From Spongiibacter sp. IMCC21906 (lineage in GTDB: Bacteria > Pseudomonadota > Gammaproteobacteria > Pseudomonadales > Spongiibacteraceae), in the NCBI RefSeq assembly GCF_001010805.1, contig NZ_CP011477.1, forward strand, positions 1,875,001 through 1,939,000: a DNA stretch of 64,000 nucleotides. Direction: 5' to 3'. The position numbers and the translations under genes were made by a program. Positions 25,269 through 33,637 of this stretch are shown here, one piece after another. Below the pieces are notes generated by a model. That model saw only the letters and a program-made list of their open reading frames with translations. It made no database searches and had not been told where the DNA came from. The stretch's first letter is position 1; every line of letters begins with the position of its first letter.

Positions 25269-25295
25269 CTGTCATTCCCTGTGGGGGAATGACAG
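25269..25295. terminator. Hairpin beyond the FecA-like receptor gene
   Basis: CTGTCATTCCC (25269-25279) and GGGAATGACAG (25285-25295) form a perfect 11-bp stem with a 5-nt loop, 35 bp past the stop of the receptor gene on the minus strand. No T-run follows in that direction, so its efficiency as a terminator is uncertain. Confidence 0.55.
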
Positions 25296-25329
25296 AAGTC
25301 GGGGGGTTTACCTTTAAGTTGGTGCTTTT

Positions 25330-27531
25330 TTAGAAACTATAGCGCGCGCTGACCATTATCGACCGGCCCGGCTCCAGCAGGGTTTTTACCGTGGTGAATT
25401 CCTGCCCGTAACTGGCCCGGTCGGTGTAGCCTTCGTTGGTCAGGTTGTCGATGGACAGGCGCAGGTTTAAGGCCTCAGACACCGCGTAATTAAGGTAAGC
25501 ATTAACGACAGTGTAGCTGTCCTGTTTGGCACCGTTGCTTTCCAGATCATCGTTTTCCAGAGCATGTTCGGCATCTGCCCCAAGCGTTACCGGAACCTTG
25601 TCAAAATGGTAGCTGCCGCTGACAGTGATGATTTCTCCTAGCGGAATGGTGAAGTAGTTGCCGTCGTAGGAGCTGGCGACTACGCCATCCATTTCTGATT
25701 CTATATTGGCGTATTTGATGGTGAATTCACTACGCTCACCAAGATAGCCCAGCACCAGATCGTAGCCATCAATTTTAAAATCCGATGTTAAATTGGCGCC
25801 CCCATCGTAGGAAGGTGTGCGACCGTTTTCGATGTCGGTTTTATACATTGTGGCTTCAGCGAAAACCTGTTCGAGCTGAGTGCGAAGGCCAACACTGTAA
25901 TTATCGGCTTCCACTGCTTTGACGTCGTCGTAAGTCCAGGCGCCGTTGAGAATAAAGTTTTCTGCCAGCGCGACACCGCCCCACACATGGGCGTAGGCGG
26001 CTTTGGCGGTGAGGACGTCGTTGATGTAATAGTCGGCAGCAATATTGCCGCTGGTGCCGCTGTCATCGTGGCTGGAGCCGTCGGTGCCGGTGAATTCCTG
26101 ACGGTCGTGGCGCAGGCCGTAGGATAAATCCAGTTTTTCGCCAATGGTTTGCCGAAACTGAATGAAGGCCCCAATGTTTTCGGCTTGTTCTTCCAAGTCG
26201 GGGTCGCCTTCATACTGGAATACGGCGCTGTCGTCATAATGGTCCAGCCCGGCCACAACTTCGCCGAAACCGGTGTAAAAAGTGTTCTTGAATGTCGCGG
26301 ACTGACTGTCGGTGATGCCGGTATAAACGATCAGGGCGGTGGGGTCGGCCAGTGGCACCTCACGGGTTTCCAGCTCGGTTTCGCCCTTGGCAATCGTTAC
26401 GCTAGGGTTCCACAGGCCTTGGGCAGTATCGCGGCTGTAATTAAAAGTTAGATTTTCGCGGCTTAAATCGTAAATCCGAGATTCTGGCACCGGGCGACCT
26501 GCACTCAGGCCGACGAAGTTGGCGCGGTAGGGACGCTGGGATTCGTCATTGACGTTTTCCATGGTCAGTTCAAAACGGTCGGATTGATCATTTTCATAGG
26601 CGACCTTCATCAATCGGCTGAGCAAGCCTGGCTCGGTAAAGCGTACGGTGTCGCCTTCGCCATCTTCGTAGTCATCGCCGTTACTGTGGTTCAGGTAGGC
26701 TAGGGCTTCAAAGCCGCCGTTGCGGCCATATACCGAGCCACCGGTAGTGAGTTGATCACCATTGGAGCCGTAACGGCCGTCAACAAAGCCGCCAAAATTA
26801 TCTTCGGGGTCGAGCAGGTCCGCCACGTCAACGGTTTCGTACACCAGGCTGCCGCCAATGGCGCCGGGGCCATCGTCGGCAGGGGCAACCCCGGCGGAAG
26901 CACGTACGGCTTTCAGCAATGAAGGATCAATCAGGTTGGTGGCATTGTGGTGGAAGACCTTGTTGTTCTGGCGACCACCGTCAATGGTGACGGCCATAGC
27001 GGTTTCTTCAACACCCCGTACATACACCTTCTGGTTAACGGGAATGGAGCCGCCGACGGCCACAGCGGCATCTTTCTTGAACAGCTCCTTGATGTCTCGC
27101 GGTTGCACCGCATCGATATCGTCCCGTCCGTAATCCAGCGATGTTTGGGGCGAGTTTATCGCAGCTGCGCTGATTTTGACGGGGGGAAGGGTAGTGGGGC
27201 CAGCGCTATCTGGCACGGCGACGAGTTTGACCTGAGCTTTCCCAGTGAACTGGAAGTCTACGCCAGACCCTTGTAGCAGTTGTCGCAGTGCTTGCTCCGG
27301 GGTGAGTTGCCCGGAAATGGCTGGCGCCTGTTTCCCTCGTAAGAGGGCGGCGTCACCGCCAATTATCAAACCGGTTTGCTCTGCCAGGTCCAGCACCGCC
27401 TGATCCAAGTCCTGGGCGGGCATATTGATGGTAACCGCGCTGTCCGCCAGCGAAACTATTGGTGTTGCCAGGCCCAAACCCAGTGAAAGGATGGCTGCGT
27501 ACAGTGGACTGCGTTGAACGGTCTTGCTCAT
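25330..27531 (-). CDS. TonB-dependent receptor with STN signalling domain (FecA/HasR type)
   Basis: Encodes 733 aa. A Sec signal peptide (about residues 1-29) is followed by a secretin/TonB N-terminal (STN) domain, about residues 33-107: VTINMPAQDLDQAVLDLAEQ, LIIGGDAALLRGKQAP and PEQALRQLLQGSG. The plug has QPRDIKELFKKDAAVAVGG, VYVRGVEETAMAVTIDGG and DDGPGAIGGSLVYETVDVAD, resembling heme/haemoglobin-type receptors; a barrel follows and ends GRSIMVSARYSF. The STN domain signals to FecR, encoded just upstream. AGGAGC before the ATG supports the start. The ligand is unknown; heme or a ferric chelate is likely given the Fur-controlled FecIR pair. Confidence 0.9.
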   Translation of the reverse strand: MSKTVQRSPLYAAILSLGLGLATPIVSLADSAVTINMPAQDLDQAVLDLAEQTGLIIGGDAALLRGKQAPAISGQLTPEQALRQLLQGSGVDFQFTGKAQVKLVAVPDSAGPTTLPPVKISAAAINSPQTSLDYGRDDIDAVQPRDIKELFKKDAAVAVGGSIPVNQKVYVRGVEETAMAVTIDGGRQNNKVFHHNATNLIDPSLLKAVRASAGVAPADDGPGAIGGSLVYETVDVADLLDPEDNFGGFVDGRYGSNGDQLTTGGSVYGRNGGFEALAYLNHSNGDDYEDGEGDTVRFTEPGLLSRLMKVAYENDQSDRFELTMENVNDESQRPYRANFVGLSAGRPVPESRIYDLSRENLTFNYSRDTAQGLWNPSVTIAKGETELETREVPLADPTALIVYTGITDSQSATFKNTFYTGFGEVVAGLDHYDDSAVFQYEGDPDLEEQAENIGAFIQFRQTIGEKLDLSYGLRHDRQEFTGTDGSSHDDSGTSGNIAADYYINDVLTAKAAYAHVWGGVALAENFILNGAWTYDDVKAVEADNYSVGLRTQLEQVFAEATMYKTDIENGRTPSYDGGANLTSDFKIDGYDLVLGYLGERSEFTIKYANIESEMDGVVASSYDGNYFTIPLGEIITVSGSYHFDKVPVTLGADAEHALENDDLESNGAKQDSYTVVNAYLNYAVSEALNLRLSIDNLTNEGYTDRASYGQEFTTVKTLLEPGRSIMVSARYSF

Positions 27532-27555
27532 GTGAAGTGCTCCTGAAGGTAGTTT

Positions 27556-27840
27556 TAGGGTCTGTCCACACTAATTGGCTTGCCACTGCTGGCGGTCATT
27601 TTTGCCTCCAGCTAGGCGGAGCGAATGAAGTTTGGTGGTTCCAAATAAATGAGCTCCAACAACGCTGGGGGCAAAAATGGCCCCAGCCCCGTTCTCTACA
27701 AAGAAAGGGGTTGTGGCTAAAAATGCGCCACTCTTCGTTGCTCGTCTCTCATTGGGAACCACCAAACCACGTTCCTCGCGCCTTGATTGACGCATTTTTA
27801 GTCACAACAGTGATAAGCCAAGTAGTGTGAACAGGCCCTA
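27556..27840. mobile_element. MITE-like element between fecR and its receptor gene
   Basis: A 285-bp non-coding segment with imperfect terminal inverted repeats: 27556-27591 (begins TAGGGTCTGTCCACACTAAT) against 27805-27840 reversed (begins TAGGGCCTGTTCACACTACT), 30 of 36 bases matching. Inner arms also pair, for example GTTTGGTGGTTCC near 27635 with GGAACCACCAAAC near 27760, so the whole element is one long imperfect palindrome. TA borders both ends, consistent with a TA target duplication. A related 51-bp end is at 32472-32522. No transposase is inside. It fills most of the gap between the fecR stop and the receptor start. Confidence 0.75.
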
Positions 27841-27938
27841 GTTGCTGCTTTACCGTTAATGACAAAGCAGGAGCGAAATCGGGCAGAGGTTTTGAAAAAA
27901 TTTTTGTTGTCGCTTCGAATGATGGAATTATTCTTTCA

Positions 27939-28859
27939 TCATGGCTTTGCCGAAGGCTTTAGATACGTTAACCAAGACGTCATGCTGTGAACATCCAGGC
28001 CCATGCTGCTGCTTAGCAGCTTGATGGCGGCCTCGGTGTCATCGCTGGGCAGTACGCCGGTGAAGCGCCGTTGATGTGCTGTGGTATCGCTGCTGAGTTT
28101 GATCATGCCTGAATGATAGGGTTGTAGACGGGCAATCACTTCCTTCAGCGGCGCGTTCTGAAAGATCAGTCTTTGTCGAGCCCAATCGGGGTTGCTGGCT
28201 AGCTTAAGGTCGCGTTTAACGATGCCGCTGTCATCTACTACGGCCTGTTGGCCAGCGTTTAGCAAAGTGCTGTGCTGGCTGCTTGTGGAGCTGACCCGGA
28301 CTTGGGATTCATACACGGTTACGAGACTGGTGTTGTCGTGTTGGGCAACGCTGTAAATCGTACCCAGGGCTTTGGCGTTAACTTTGTTTGTAGCAAGGAC
28401 AAAGGGGCGGCGCGGGTCTTTGCTGACATCCAATAAGACTTCGCCGCGAATCAAGTTGATGCGCCGTTGGTTGTGGCTGAAGTCTACGTCGATGGCGCTG
28501 TTGGTATTAAGAGTGGCAACACTGCCATCGGGCAGGGTGATGGCTTGGACTTTGCCAATCTCGGTGCGGTAGTCGGCCTGCCAGTATTGCCAGGGCAGTT
28601 GCAGGCTGAGTAGGGTGGCGACCAGAAATAAGCCTGTTATTGCCAGATGCTGGCTGAGTCGGTTGGTTTTTTTCGGCGCCTGGGCAGCGCTCCAAAGGTT
28701 TTGCATTTGTGAGAACACTAGATTATGGCGCTGATCTTGGTTCAGCCAGTGTTGAAACGCATCCTGCTGCTCAGAGCTGGTTTCCTCGTCCAGCTGTATT
28801 AGCCAGTTCGCCGCTTCTTCCCGCATGGCATCGGTGATACTGGGGTCGATGACCGTCAT
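27939..28859 (-). CDS. fecR: FecR-type anti-sigma/signal-transducing membrane protein
   Basis: Encodes 306 aa from the ATG at 28859, whose A is shared with the stop of the sigma-factor gene (1-base overlap); an upstream in-frame start at 28901 would overlap that gene and is not used. Cytoplasmic N-terminal part: AANWLIQLDEETSSEQQDAF and HWLNQDQRHNLVFSQMQNLW (DUF4880-like). One membrane helix near residues 85-103 (LAITGLFLVATLLSLQLPW). Periplasmic FecR domain: IGKVQAITLPDGSVATLNTN and INLIRGEVLLDVSKDPRRPF. It relays the receptor STN signal to the sigma factor. Confidence 0.93.
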   Translation of the reverse strand: MTVIDPSITDAMREEAANWLIQLDEETSSEQQDAFQHWLNQDQRHNLVFSQMQNLWSAAQAPKKTNRLSQHLAITGLFLVATLLSLQLPWQYWQADYRTEIGKVQAITLPDGSVATLNTNSAIDVDFSHNQRRINLIRGEVLLDVSKDPRRPFVLATNKVNAKALGTIYSVAQHDNTSLVTVYESQVRVSSTSSQHSTLLNAGQQAVVDDSGIVKRDLKLASNPDWARQRLIFQNAPLKEVIARLQPYHSGMIKLSSDTTAHQRRFTGVLPSDDTEAAIKLLSSSMGLDVHSMTSWLTYLKPSAKP

Positions 28860-29416
28860 CAATCGGCCTCCGCAAACTCGTTGTACAAGCTCTTGTGGCA
28901 ATGCATTAACGCTTTGGCGATGTACTGCTTGACGCTGCTTTCGGATACGTCCAAACGTTTTGCAATTTGTCGGTAGGCCATGCCGCCAACTCGCGCCATC
29001 AGGAAGGCCTGGCGGGGCTTTTTCGGCAGTTCCTCGGTCAACATCAGTAGCACCCGGTGGAGCAGATCTCTGGCGGCAATGATCTCTGCTGGGCCTTTGT
29101 CGTTACTGGTGTCCAGCAGATAAGCCACCTGCTGGAGAACATCGGCTTCTACTTTTTTACGGCGGTAGCGGTTGATCATCAGCCGGTTGGCTATCACCAG
29201 CAGATAAGCTCGGGGTTCTCTGAGGCTGGCGAGATCAACAGACAACAGACGCAGAAACGTGTCCTGACTCATATCCCCTGCGTCAAAAGGGCAGCTGAGC
29301 TTGGCCCGCAGCCAATTGAGCAACCAGGGTTGATGCTCGCGGTACAGCTTGTCCAGATCCCGGGTGGCCGGGATGGCATATCCGGGTGGCGTTATGTCGG
29401 GCGGGAGCTGTGACAT
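28859..29416 (-). CDS. fecI: FecI-type ECF sigma factor
   Basis: Encodes 185 aa. Sigma region 2 (about residues 20-85): KLYREHQPWLLNWLRAKL, DAGDMSQDTFLRLL and EPRAYLLVIANRLMINRYRR. Region 4 (about residues 130-175): LPKKPRQAFLMARVGGMAYR and QIAKRLDVSESSVKQYIAKA. Cell-surface signalling sigma factors of this group direct transcription of the partner TonB receptor. The gene heads the fecI-fecR pair; a Fur box lies 40 bp before its ATG, so iron limitation should switch it on. Confidence 0.93.
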   Translation of the reverse strand: MSQLPPDITPPGYAIPATRDLDKLYREHQPWLLNWLRAKLSCPFDAGDMSQDTFLRLLSVDLASLREPRAYLLVIANRLMINRYRRKKVEADVLQQVAYLLDTSNDKGPAEIIAARDLLHRVLLMLTEELPKKPRQAFLMARVGGMAYRQIAKRLDVSESSVKQYIAKALMHCHKSLYNEFAEAD

Positions 29417-29455
29417 CAGGATTGCATCTGCGCAGGTGAACGATATTTTAGATAA

Positions 29456-29470
29456 TGATAGTCATTATCA
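29456..29470. promoter_or_regulatory. Fur box before fecI
   Basis: TGATAGTCATTATCA matches the 7-1-7 Fur core at 13 of 14 positions, and the surrounding 19-mer at 29451-29469 matches the classic Fur box GATAATGATAATCATTATC at 18 of 19. A further TTATC at 29471-29475 extends the array. The fecI ATG is about 40 bp away on the minus strand. The rest of the 29417-29874 gap contains only a short CCTCA/TGAGG hairpin near 29572 and no supportable gene. Confidence 0.92.
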
Positions 29471-29874
29471 TTATCAGGTGCAAGCAGCCCAGTCTTGAAG
29501 TGTTAGAGGCCGGTTAAGCGGTTTGCGCGAAAATTTTTACCCCCCTTTTAGGCGTCATGTTCCTCATGCGTGAGGGGCTAATGATTTGGCAGATAAAATA
29601 AGCCGTTTCCGAGGGAGCCTGCTAGCGCAAAAATGCCGTTGCGTATTGTGATCAATATTTCGACAATGGCAGTTAGGTATTTTTGTGAGTGCTGGTCGCA
29701 GAGGTCTGAAGATCGAGCTGTCTTTCTGGGATGCATCGCAGTAGAGGGGCTTTATTATGTGCAAAGATAGCCGAGTAATTAATTGCTGGAGTAGCTGAAC
29801 CAAGCCGGTGGACGATTGTTCTAACGCCGTGAGCATCTGTGATAATAGCGAATGAATAAAAGAAGGTGACTGGA

Positions 29875-30600
29875 ATGCAAAAACAGGAATCAAGTTCTCT
29901 CAGTGCCGTTATTTTAGGCTTGGCGCTGGTGTTGGGTCTGGCATCACTGGGCTACTTGCTGGGCAAGGCTGCGGTAGATGTTAAAGAATATGAGCGCAGT
30001 GTTACGGTCAAGGGCTTGTCTGAGCGGGAGTTTGCGGCAGATGTAGTGATTTGGCCGATTCAGTTTACCGAGGCCAGTAATGATTTGGCGGGCTTGTACC
30101 GTAATATTGAAACAAGCACGGATAAAATCCGCGGCTTTTTATTGAAAAATGGCGTGACTGAAGATGAAGTGTCGGTGTCGACCCCCGCAATTACCGATAA
30201 GTCCGCCCAGCAATATGGTAATAATGGCCGGGCGGAATTCCGTTATACGGCCACGCAAAATGTAACGGTGTATTCCAATAACATTGATAATACCCGCAAG
30301 GTAATGAGTTCGCTGTCTGCTTTAGGGAAAGAGGGCATTGTATTTACCGGCGGTAATTATCAGGCACAAACCGAGTATTTATTTACCCGCTTGAATGACA
30401 TTAAGCCCGCAATGATTGAGGAAGCGACCCGCAAAGCCAGGGAAGTGGCAACGAAATTTGCGGAAGATAGCAACAGCACCTTGGGTAAAATTCGTCGGGC
30501 TTCACAGGGCCAGTTTAGTATTCAAGATAGAGACCGAAATAACCCCCATATCAAGAAAGTGAGGGTGGTTTCGACGGTTGAATATTATCTTTCTGACTAA
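29875..30600 (+). CDS. SIMPL-domain (DUF541) protein
   Basis: Encodes 241 aa from the ATG at 29875 (AGAAGG 8 bp upstream; a GTG at 29866 overlaps that site). One N-terminal hydrophobic helix (about residues 12-28, VILGLALVLGLASLGYLLG) serves as signal or anchor. The SIMPL domain follows: YERSVTVKGLSEREFAADVV, VIWPIQFTEASNDLAGLY and later TRKAREVATKFAEDSNSTLG. These proteins are periplasmic or surface-facing and poorly understood. No clear operon partner: the next gene is on the other strand. Confidence 0.85.
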   Translation: MQKQESSSLSAVILGLALVLGLASLGYLLGKAAVDVKEYERSVTVKGLSEREFAADVVIWPIQFTEASNDLAGLYRNIETSTDKIRGFLLKNGVTEDEVSVSTPAITDKSAQQYGNNGRAEFRYTATQNVTVYSNNIDNTRKVMSSLSALGKEGIVFTGGNYQAQTEYLFTRLNDIKPAMIEEATRKAREVATKFAEDSNSTLGKIRRASQGQFSIQDRDRNNPHIKKVRVVSTVEYYLSD

Positions 30601-30725
30601 GCCATCCCGTTAAAAGCACTCAGGTTGCACCTGCCTTGGCAGAAACGTGCTAACCCTGTTTTGGGGTTGGGGGCGGCTATACCCGGTACGGCGGGGCGAT
30701 ACTATGAAAACCCTACAAAAACGGG

Positions 30726-31232
30726 CTAGGCCTTTATGCAGCCTTCAATGCCAAACTGCCTTATTGGTAGCCCCAGTTTGCGCAGTTCTTCCAGCAGGCG
30801 ACCGCTATCATCTTTATTTAAAAAACGACCGAGTGCTATTTGTTCTCCGCAGTGGCTAAGACTGATGTGCAGGGGATCCCATGGGTGGGGAAGGACGGTG
30901 ACTAAGACGCTGCAAGTCTGGCGGGGCCATTGCCAGCGTTGTTCCAGGTAGCGGTGGCCACTTTCAATAAGTAGCTTTTGGCTGTCGAGGCGAACAATTT
31001 GTTGAAGTTGGAGTTTGCTGAAGACTTTGCGAAGCACATGCCAGATCAGCAATAGCTCAAGTCCCATAAAGGGCAATACTAACCACGCCCCCATCGCGAC
31101 AAAGCCGCTGGCAAAAAATACATTCACCATTAATACAGCGGCCAGAATACGTTGATTACTTTGCCAGCTCGCAGAGCAGTTGGGGCGCAGGGTAATTTGA
31201 GCCTGTTGCTGTTGGTATTCGACGTTCACCAT
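30726..31232 (-). CDS. DUF2244 membrane protein
   Basis: Encodes 168 aa from the ATG at 31232 (MVNVEYQQQQ); in-frame codons further upstream add a segment unlike the family. Two membrane helices lie near residues 28-68 (ILAAVLMVNVFFASGFVAMG and AWLVLPFMGLELLLIWHVL). After them comes the soluble part with QWPRQTCSVLVTVLPHPWD, SLSHCGEQIALGRFLNKDD and GRLLEELRKLG, which matches DUF2244. Function unknown. It is divergent from the lipoprotein gene at 31434. Confidence 0.82.
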   Translation of the reverse strand: MVNVEYQQQQAQITLRPNCSASWQSNQRILAAVLMVNVFFASGFVAMGAWLVLPFMGLELLLIWHVLRKVFSKLQLQQIVRLDSQKLLIESGHRYLEQRWQWPRQTCSVLVTVLPHPWDPLHISLSHCGEQIALGRFLNKDDSGRLLEELRKLGLPIRQFGIEGCIKA

Positions 31233-31433
31233 AATGCGAATCCTCGATGCCTGAGACGCTTTTAGCCTGATCAAAGAGCCTCCCTGGATGAAGTTTAGCA
31301 GTGGCAATGAGAAAATGCCCAAATCGCGACACTTTTTGGAGAAAATGGTATCTAGTAATAAGCTTTTCGGTTTGAGGTTGGTTAGCCTTGCTGAATTTAT
31401 AAATACACGATTTTGTAAAGGGGTATGGACGCT

Positions 31434-32441
31434 ATGTTAAAAGGCGCGGTTGTCTTTGGAACAGTTTTGGGTTTTTCTGCAGTTTTGTTTGGCTGCGGTG
31501 GTAGCAGCAGTAGTGGTGGGAGTGGCAGCCCTTCGCCAACGCCGTCAGCAGGCTCAACAATTGCTGAGCAGCGTGTTGAGGCCAATTGCAGTGATACCCC
31601 CACCAGCACAGGCGCTTATGACATCAATAGTTACCATGCCTGTGGTGATGAAGAGGGTGGAATCAGCGGTTTATGGATGCTGGTAGCAGACTATCAGGTC
31701 AGTAGCTTGTTGCAGCCCTCTTTTGAAGGTCAGCTACGTATGGGGTTTAGGATTGATGAGGGGGAGTCGGGAGAGTTGACCATTACGTCTTGCCCGGGGT
31801 TAAGCTCTTCGCCTTCGCAAATTATTATTTCCAGTGCTGAGAATGATGCCGAGCAAATTGAGCTAACGGATCCTATGACCGGGGCGACAATTTTATTAGA
31901 TGTTGTGGATGCCTTGCACCTTGAGGGCGAGCACCAGTCAGATGGTTTGATTGGTCAATATACGGTGGCGCGCAGTGCGGTTAGTGCCCGCAAACTAACC
32001 GAGGACACCAGTTTGCAGTTTGGTGCCACGGACCTTGAGGTTCAACTGGGTGATGAAAATGTTATGGCCAGTGGCGCAGCAGTACCGTGTTTTGTTCATG
32101 CCTTAGGTGAATCGGTCCAGCCAGGTAGTATTATTCCGCGTTCTGAAATTATCACGGTATTTAGTGATGTGGGTGATGAAAGCAGCCCGCAGTATGTCAG
32201 TGTGAATACACTGGTTGCCCAAGACACGGATGCCGACGGTGAGCCAATAGATGACTTTGAAGCCTATCAGGCGGTAGAAGTGTATTTGTCAGCCACTGAG
32301 TTTGTGAGCAGTGATGAAATGGACGGTACCGAGATTGAATATCTCAGCAACAATAATGTCAGCATCGAACAAGAAGTCGTGGTGGAAGATGAAGACGATG
32401 CTAATGACTTTGCCAGCAGTTCAAGCAGCCTAAGCTTTTGA
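31434..32441 (+). CDS. Putative lipoprotein of unknown function
   Basis: Encodes 335 aa from the ATG at 31434 (AAAGGGG at 31417-31423 is 10 bp away; the ATG at 31425 is too close to it). The N-terminus is a lipoprotein signal ending in the lipobox VLFGC; a serine/glycine linker (GGSSSSGGSGSPSPTPSAGS) follows. The mature part is acidic and beta-rich without a family I recognise; two cysteines near CSDTPTS and YHACGDE may form a disulfide. The last 60 residues are very acidic. Base composition is like the surroundings. It is followed by a repeat fragment at 32472. Confidence 0.8.
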   Translation: MLKGAVVFGTVLGFSAVLFGCGGSSSSGGSGSPSPTPSAGSTIAEQRVEANCSDTPTSTGAYDINSYHACGDEEGGISGLWMLVADYQVSSLLQPSFEGQLRMGFRIDEGESGELTITSCPGLSSSPSQIIISSAENDAEQIELTDPMTGATILLDVVDALHLEGEHQSDGLIGQYTVARSAVSARKLTEDTSLQFGATDLEVQLGDENVMASGAAVPCFVHALGESVQPGSIIPRSEIITVFSDVGDESSPQYVSVNTLVAQDTDADGEPIDDFEAYQAVEVYLSATEFVSSDEMDGTEIEYLSNNNVSIEQEVVVEDEDDANDFASSSSSLSF

Positions 32442-32471
32442 GTTTTGGCTAGGGCTGGGGCCTAACCGGAA

Positions 32472-32522
32472 AGCAAAAATGACTTCCAGCAGTGACAATT
32501 GGATTAGTGTGAACAGGCTCTA
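32472..32522. mobile_element. Solo end of the MITE-like repeat, overlapping the rluA stop
   Basis: This 51-bp segment matches the reversed left end of the element at 27556-27606 at 40 of 51 positions; its outer part (TGTGAACAGGCTCTA at 32508-32522) is best conserved. No second inverted repeat is present within 285 bp upstream, where the lipoprotein gene lies. The outermost CTA (32520-32522), read on the minus strand, is the TAG stop codon of the pseudouridine synthase gene. Confidence 0.65.
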
Positions 32523-33185
32523 AATAAAGTCGGCGCTGCTGCTGACGTTGAGCCACTCTTGGGTCTGGGGGTGGCGAAAACGTAGGCGGCTCGCATGCAG
32601 TAATAACCGTGGTGACAGCTGTTTAGCGTGGCTGTGGGCGTAAAACTCGCAGCCAAGTATGGGGTGGCCAAGGCTGGCCATATGGACCCTGAGTTGATGG
32701 GAGCGGCCGGTAATGGGTTTGAGCAGTAATTGCGTATGGCCGTCGGCGGTGAGACGCTGTTTTTCATACCAGGTTTGAGATGGTTTACCGTAATCAAAAT
32801 TCACATGCTGACGAGGGCGGTTGGGCCAATCGCAGGCCAGTGGCAAATCCACAAGACCGTGGTCAGCCATAAGGTTCCCGTATACGGTAGCTTGATATTC
32901 CTTCTCGACCTGCCGTTGCTGAAAGAGTTTGCTGAGGCCGCGGTGATTGTCTTTACCTCTTGCCAGCACCATTAACCCTGAGGTGGCCATGTCTAAACGG
33001 TGAACGATTAATGCGTCGTTAAAGTCTTGTTGTACTCGGGTAATAAGGCAGTCTTGGTTTTCTGCCAAACGCCCTGGCACGGACAATAACCCCGGTGGCT
33101 TATTGACGACTAGCAGGTCGGTATCTTGGTGCAGAAGTTGATAGTCCTCGGTGCAGGCCGGAACAATAAAAGGGACGTCTGACAT
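32520..33185 (-). CDS. rluA: Pseudouridine synthase RluA family
   Basis: Encodes 221 aa, equal to E. coli RluA (219). RluA makes pseudouridine in 23S rRNA (746) and some tRNAs (32). Motif II with the catalytic aspartate is VHRLDMATSGLMVLA (Asp65). Other signatures: LLVVNKPPGLLSVPGR near the start and TGRSHQLRVHMASLGHPILG near residue 160. No S4 domain is present, which fits the short RluA type. The stop codon lies inside the end of a repeat element; the final residues SSADFI may have been changed by that insertion. It is followed at its 5' side by the CULT-domain gene on the same strand. Confidence 0.9.
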   Translation of the reverse strand: MSDVPFIVPACTEDYQLLHQDTDLLVVNKPPGLLSVPGRLAENQDCLITRVQQDFNDALIVHRLDMATSGLMVLARGKDNHRGLSKLFQQRQVEKEYQATVYGNLMADHGLVDLPLACDWPNRPRQHVNFDYGKPSQTWYEKQRLTADGHTQLLLKPITGRSHQLRVHMASLGHPILGCEFYAHSHAKQLSPRLLLHASRLRFRHPQTQEWLNVSSSADFI

Positions 33186-33195
33186 TGTTTGGGTG

Positions 33196-33567
33196 TTATC
33201 CCACTCCCTGTAGGCTGTCGGGAATCAAGCCGAAAAAAGCATCGCTGCCGTCTTCGTAGTACCAGCCAAGGTGGGTATCACACTCTTCGCAATGGGCGTA
33301 TTGCCAGCAGTAGCCCTGAAACCAGCTGTGCTCATGAGTAGCTTGACCGATAATGGTGGCGCCGGGCGCCCACTGAAAGCAGCAGACGTCGTATACTTGT
33401 TTGCTGGGGTTCTGATAACGATGCTGATGACCGCCATTGACTCTGATTCGAAAGTTTTCTGCGGTTATTGCTCGCTGGCAACATCGGCAATGCAATAGCT
33501 CCTTGTCGTTAAACTCACTGGGTTCACTCAGCTCATCCAGCAGGTTAGCAATAGCGTGTTGACTCAT
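33196..33567 (-). CDS. CULT-domain (cereblon-like) protein
   Basis: Encodes 123 aa from the ATG at 33567; a GTG at 33588 is an alternative. The whole protein is one CULT domain, the ligand-binding fold of eukaryotic cereblon and of the small Magnetospirillum protein MsCI4. Zinc cysteines are Cys27/Cys30 and Cys93/Cys96. The three tryptophans of the aromatic cage are Trp82 (HSWFQGY), Trp88 (YCWQY) and Trp102 (HLGWYYEDGSDAFFGLI). The domain binds cyclic imides and uracil-like rings; the natural bacterial ligand is not known. It lies 10 bp upstream of rluA on the same strand, which acts on uridine in RNA. Confidence 0.85.
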   Translation of the reverse strand: MSQHAIANLLDELSEPSEFNDKELLHCRCCQRAITAENFRIRVNGGHQHRYQNPSKQVYDVCCFQWAPGATIIGQATHEHSWFQGYCWQYAHCEECDTHLGWYYEDGSDAFFGLIPDSLQGVG

Positions 33568-33637
33568 AGGACGATTTCCAAATAACACTAGGGGCCTTCA
33601 ACTGGCCTATGTAAAGGCTATATCAAAAAGGGTGGCA

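Noticed and set aside
27459-27830. Reading frames crossing the MITE-like element
   Set aside because: They lack ribosome-binding sites and family similarity, and run through the inverted repeats and into the receptor gene on the other strand.
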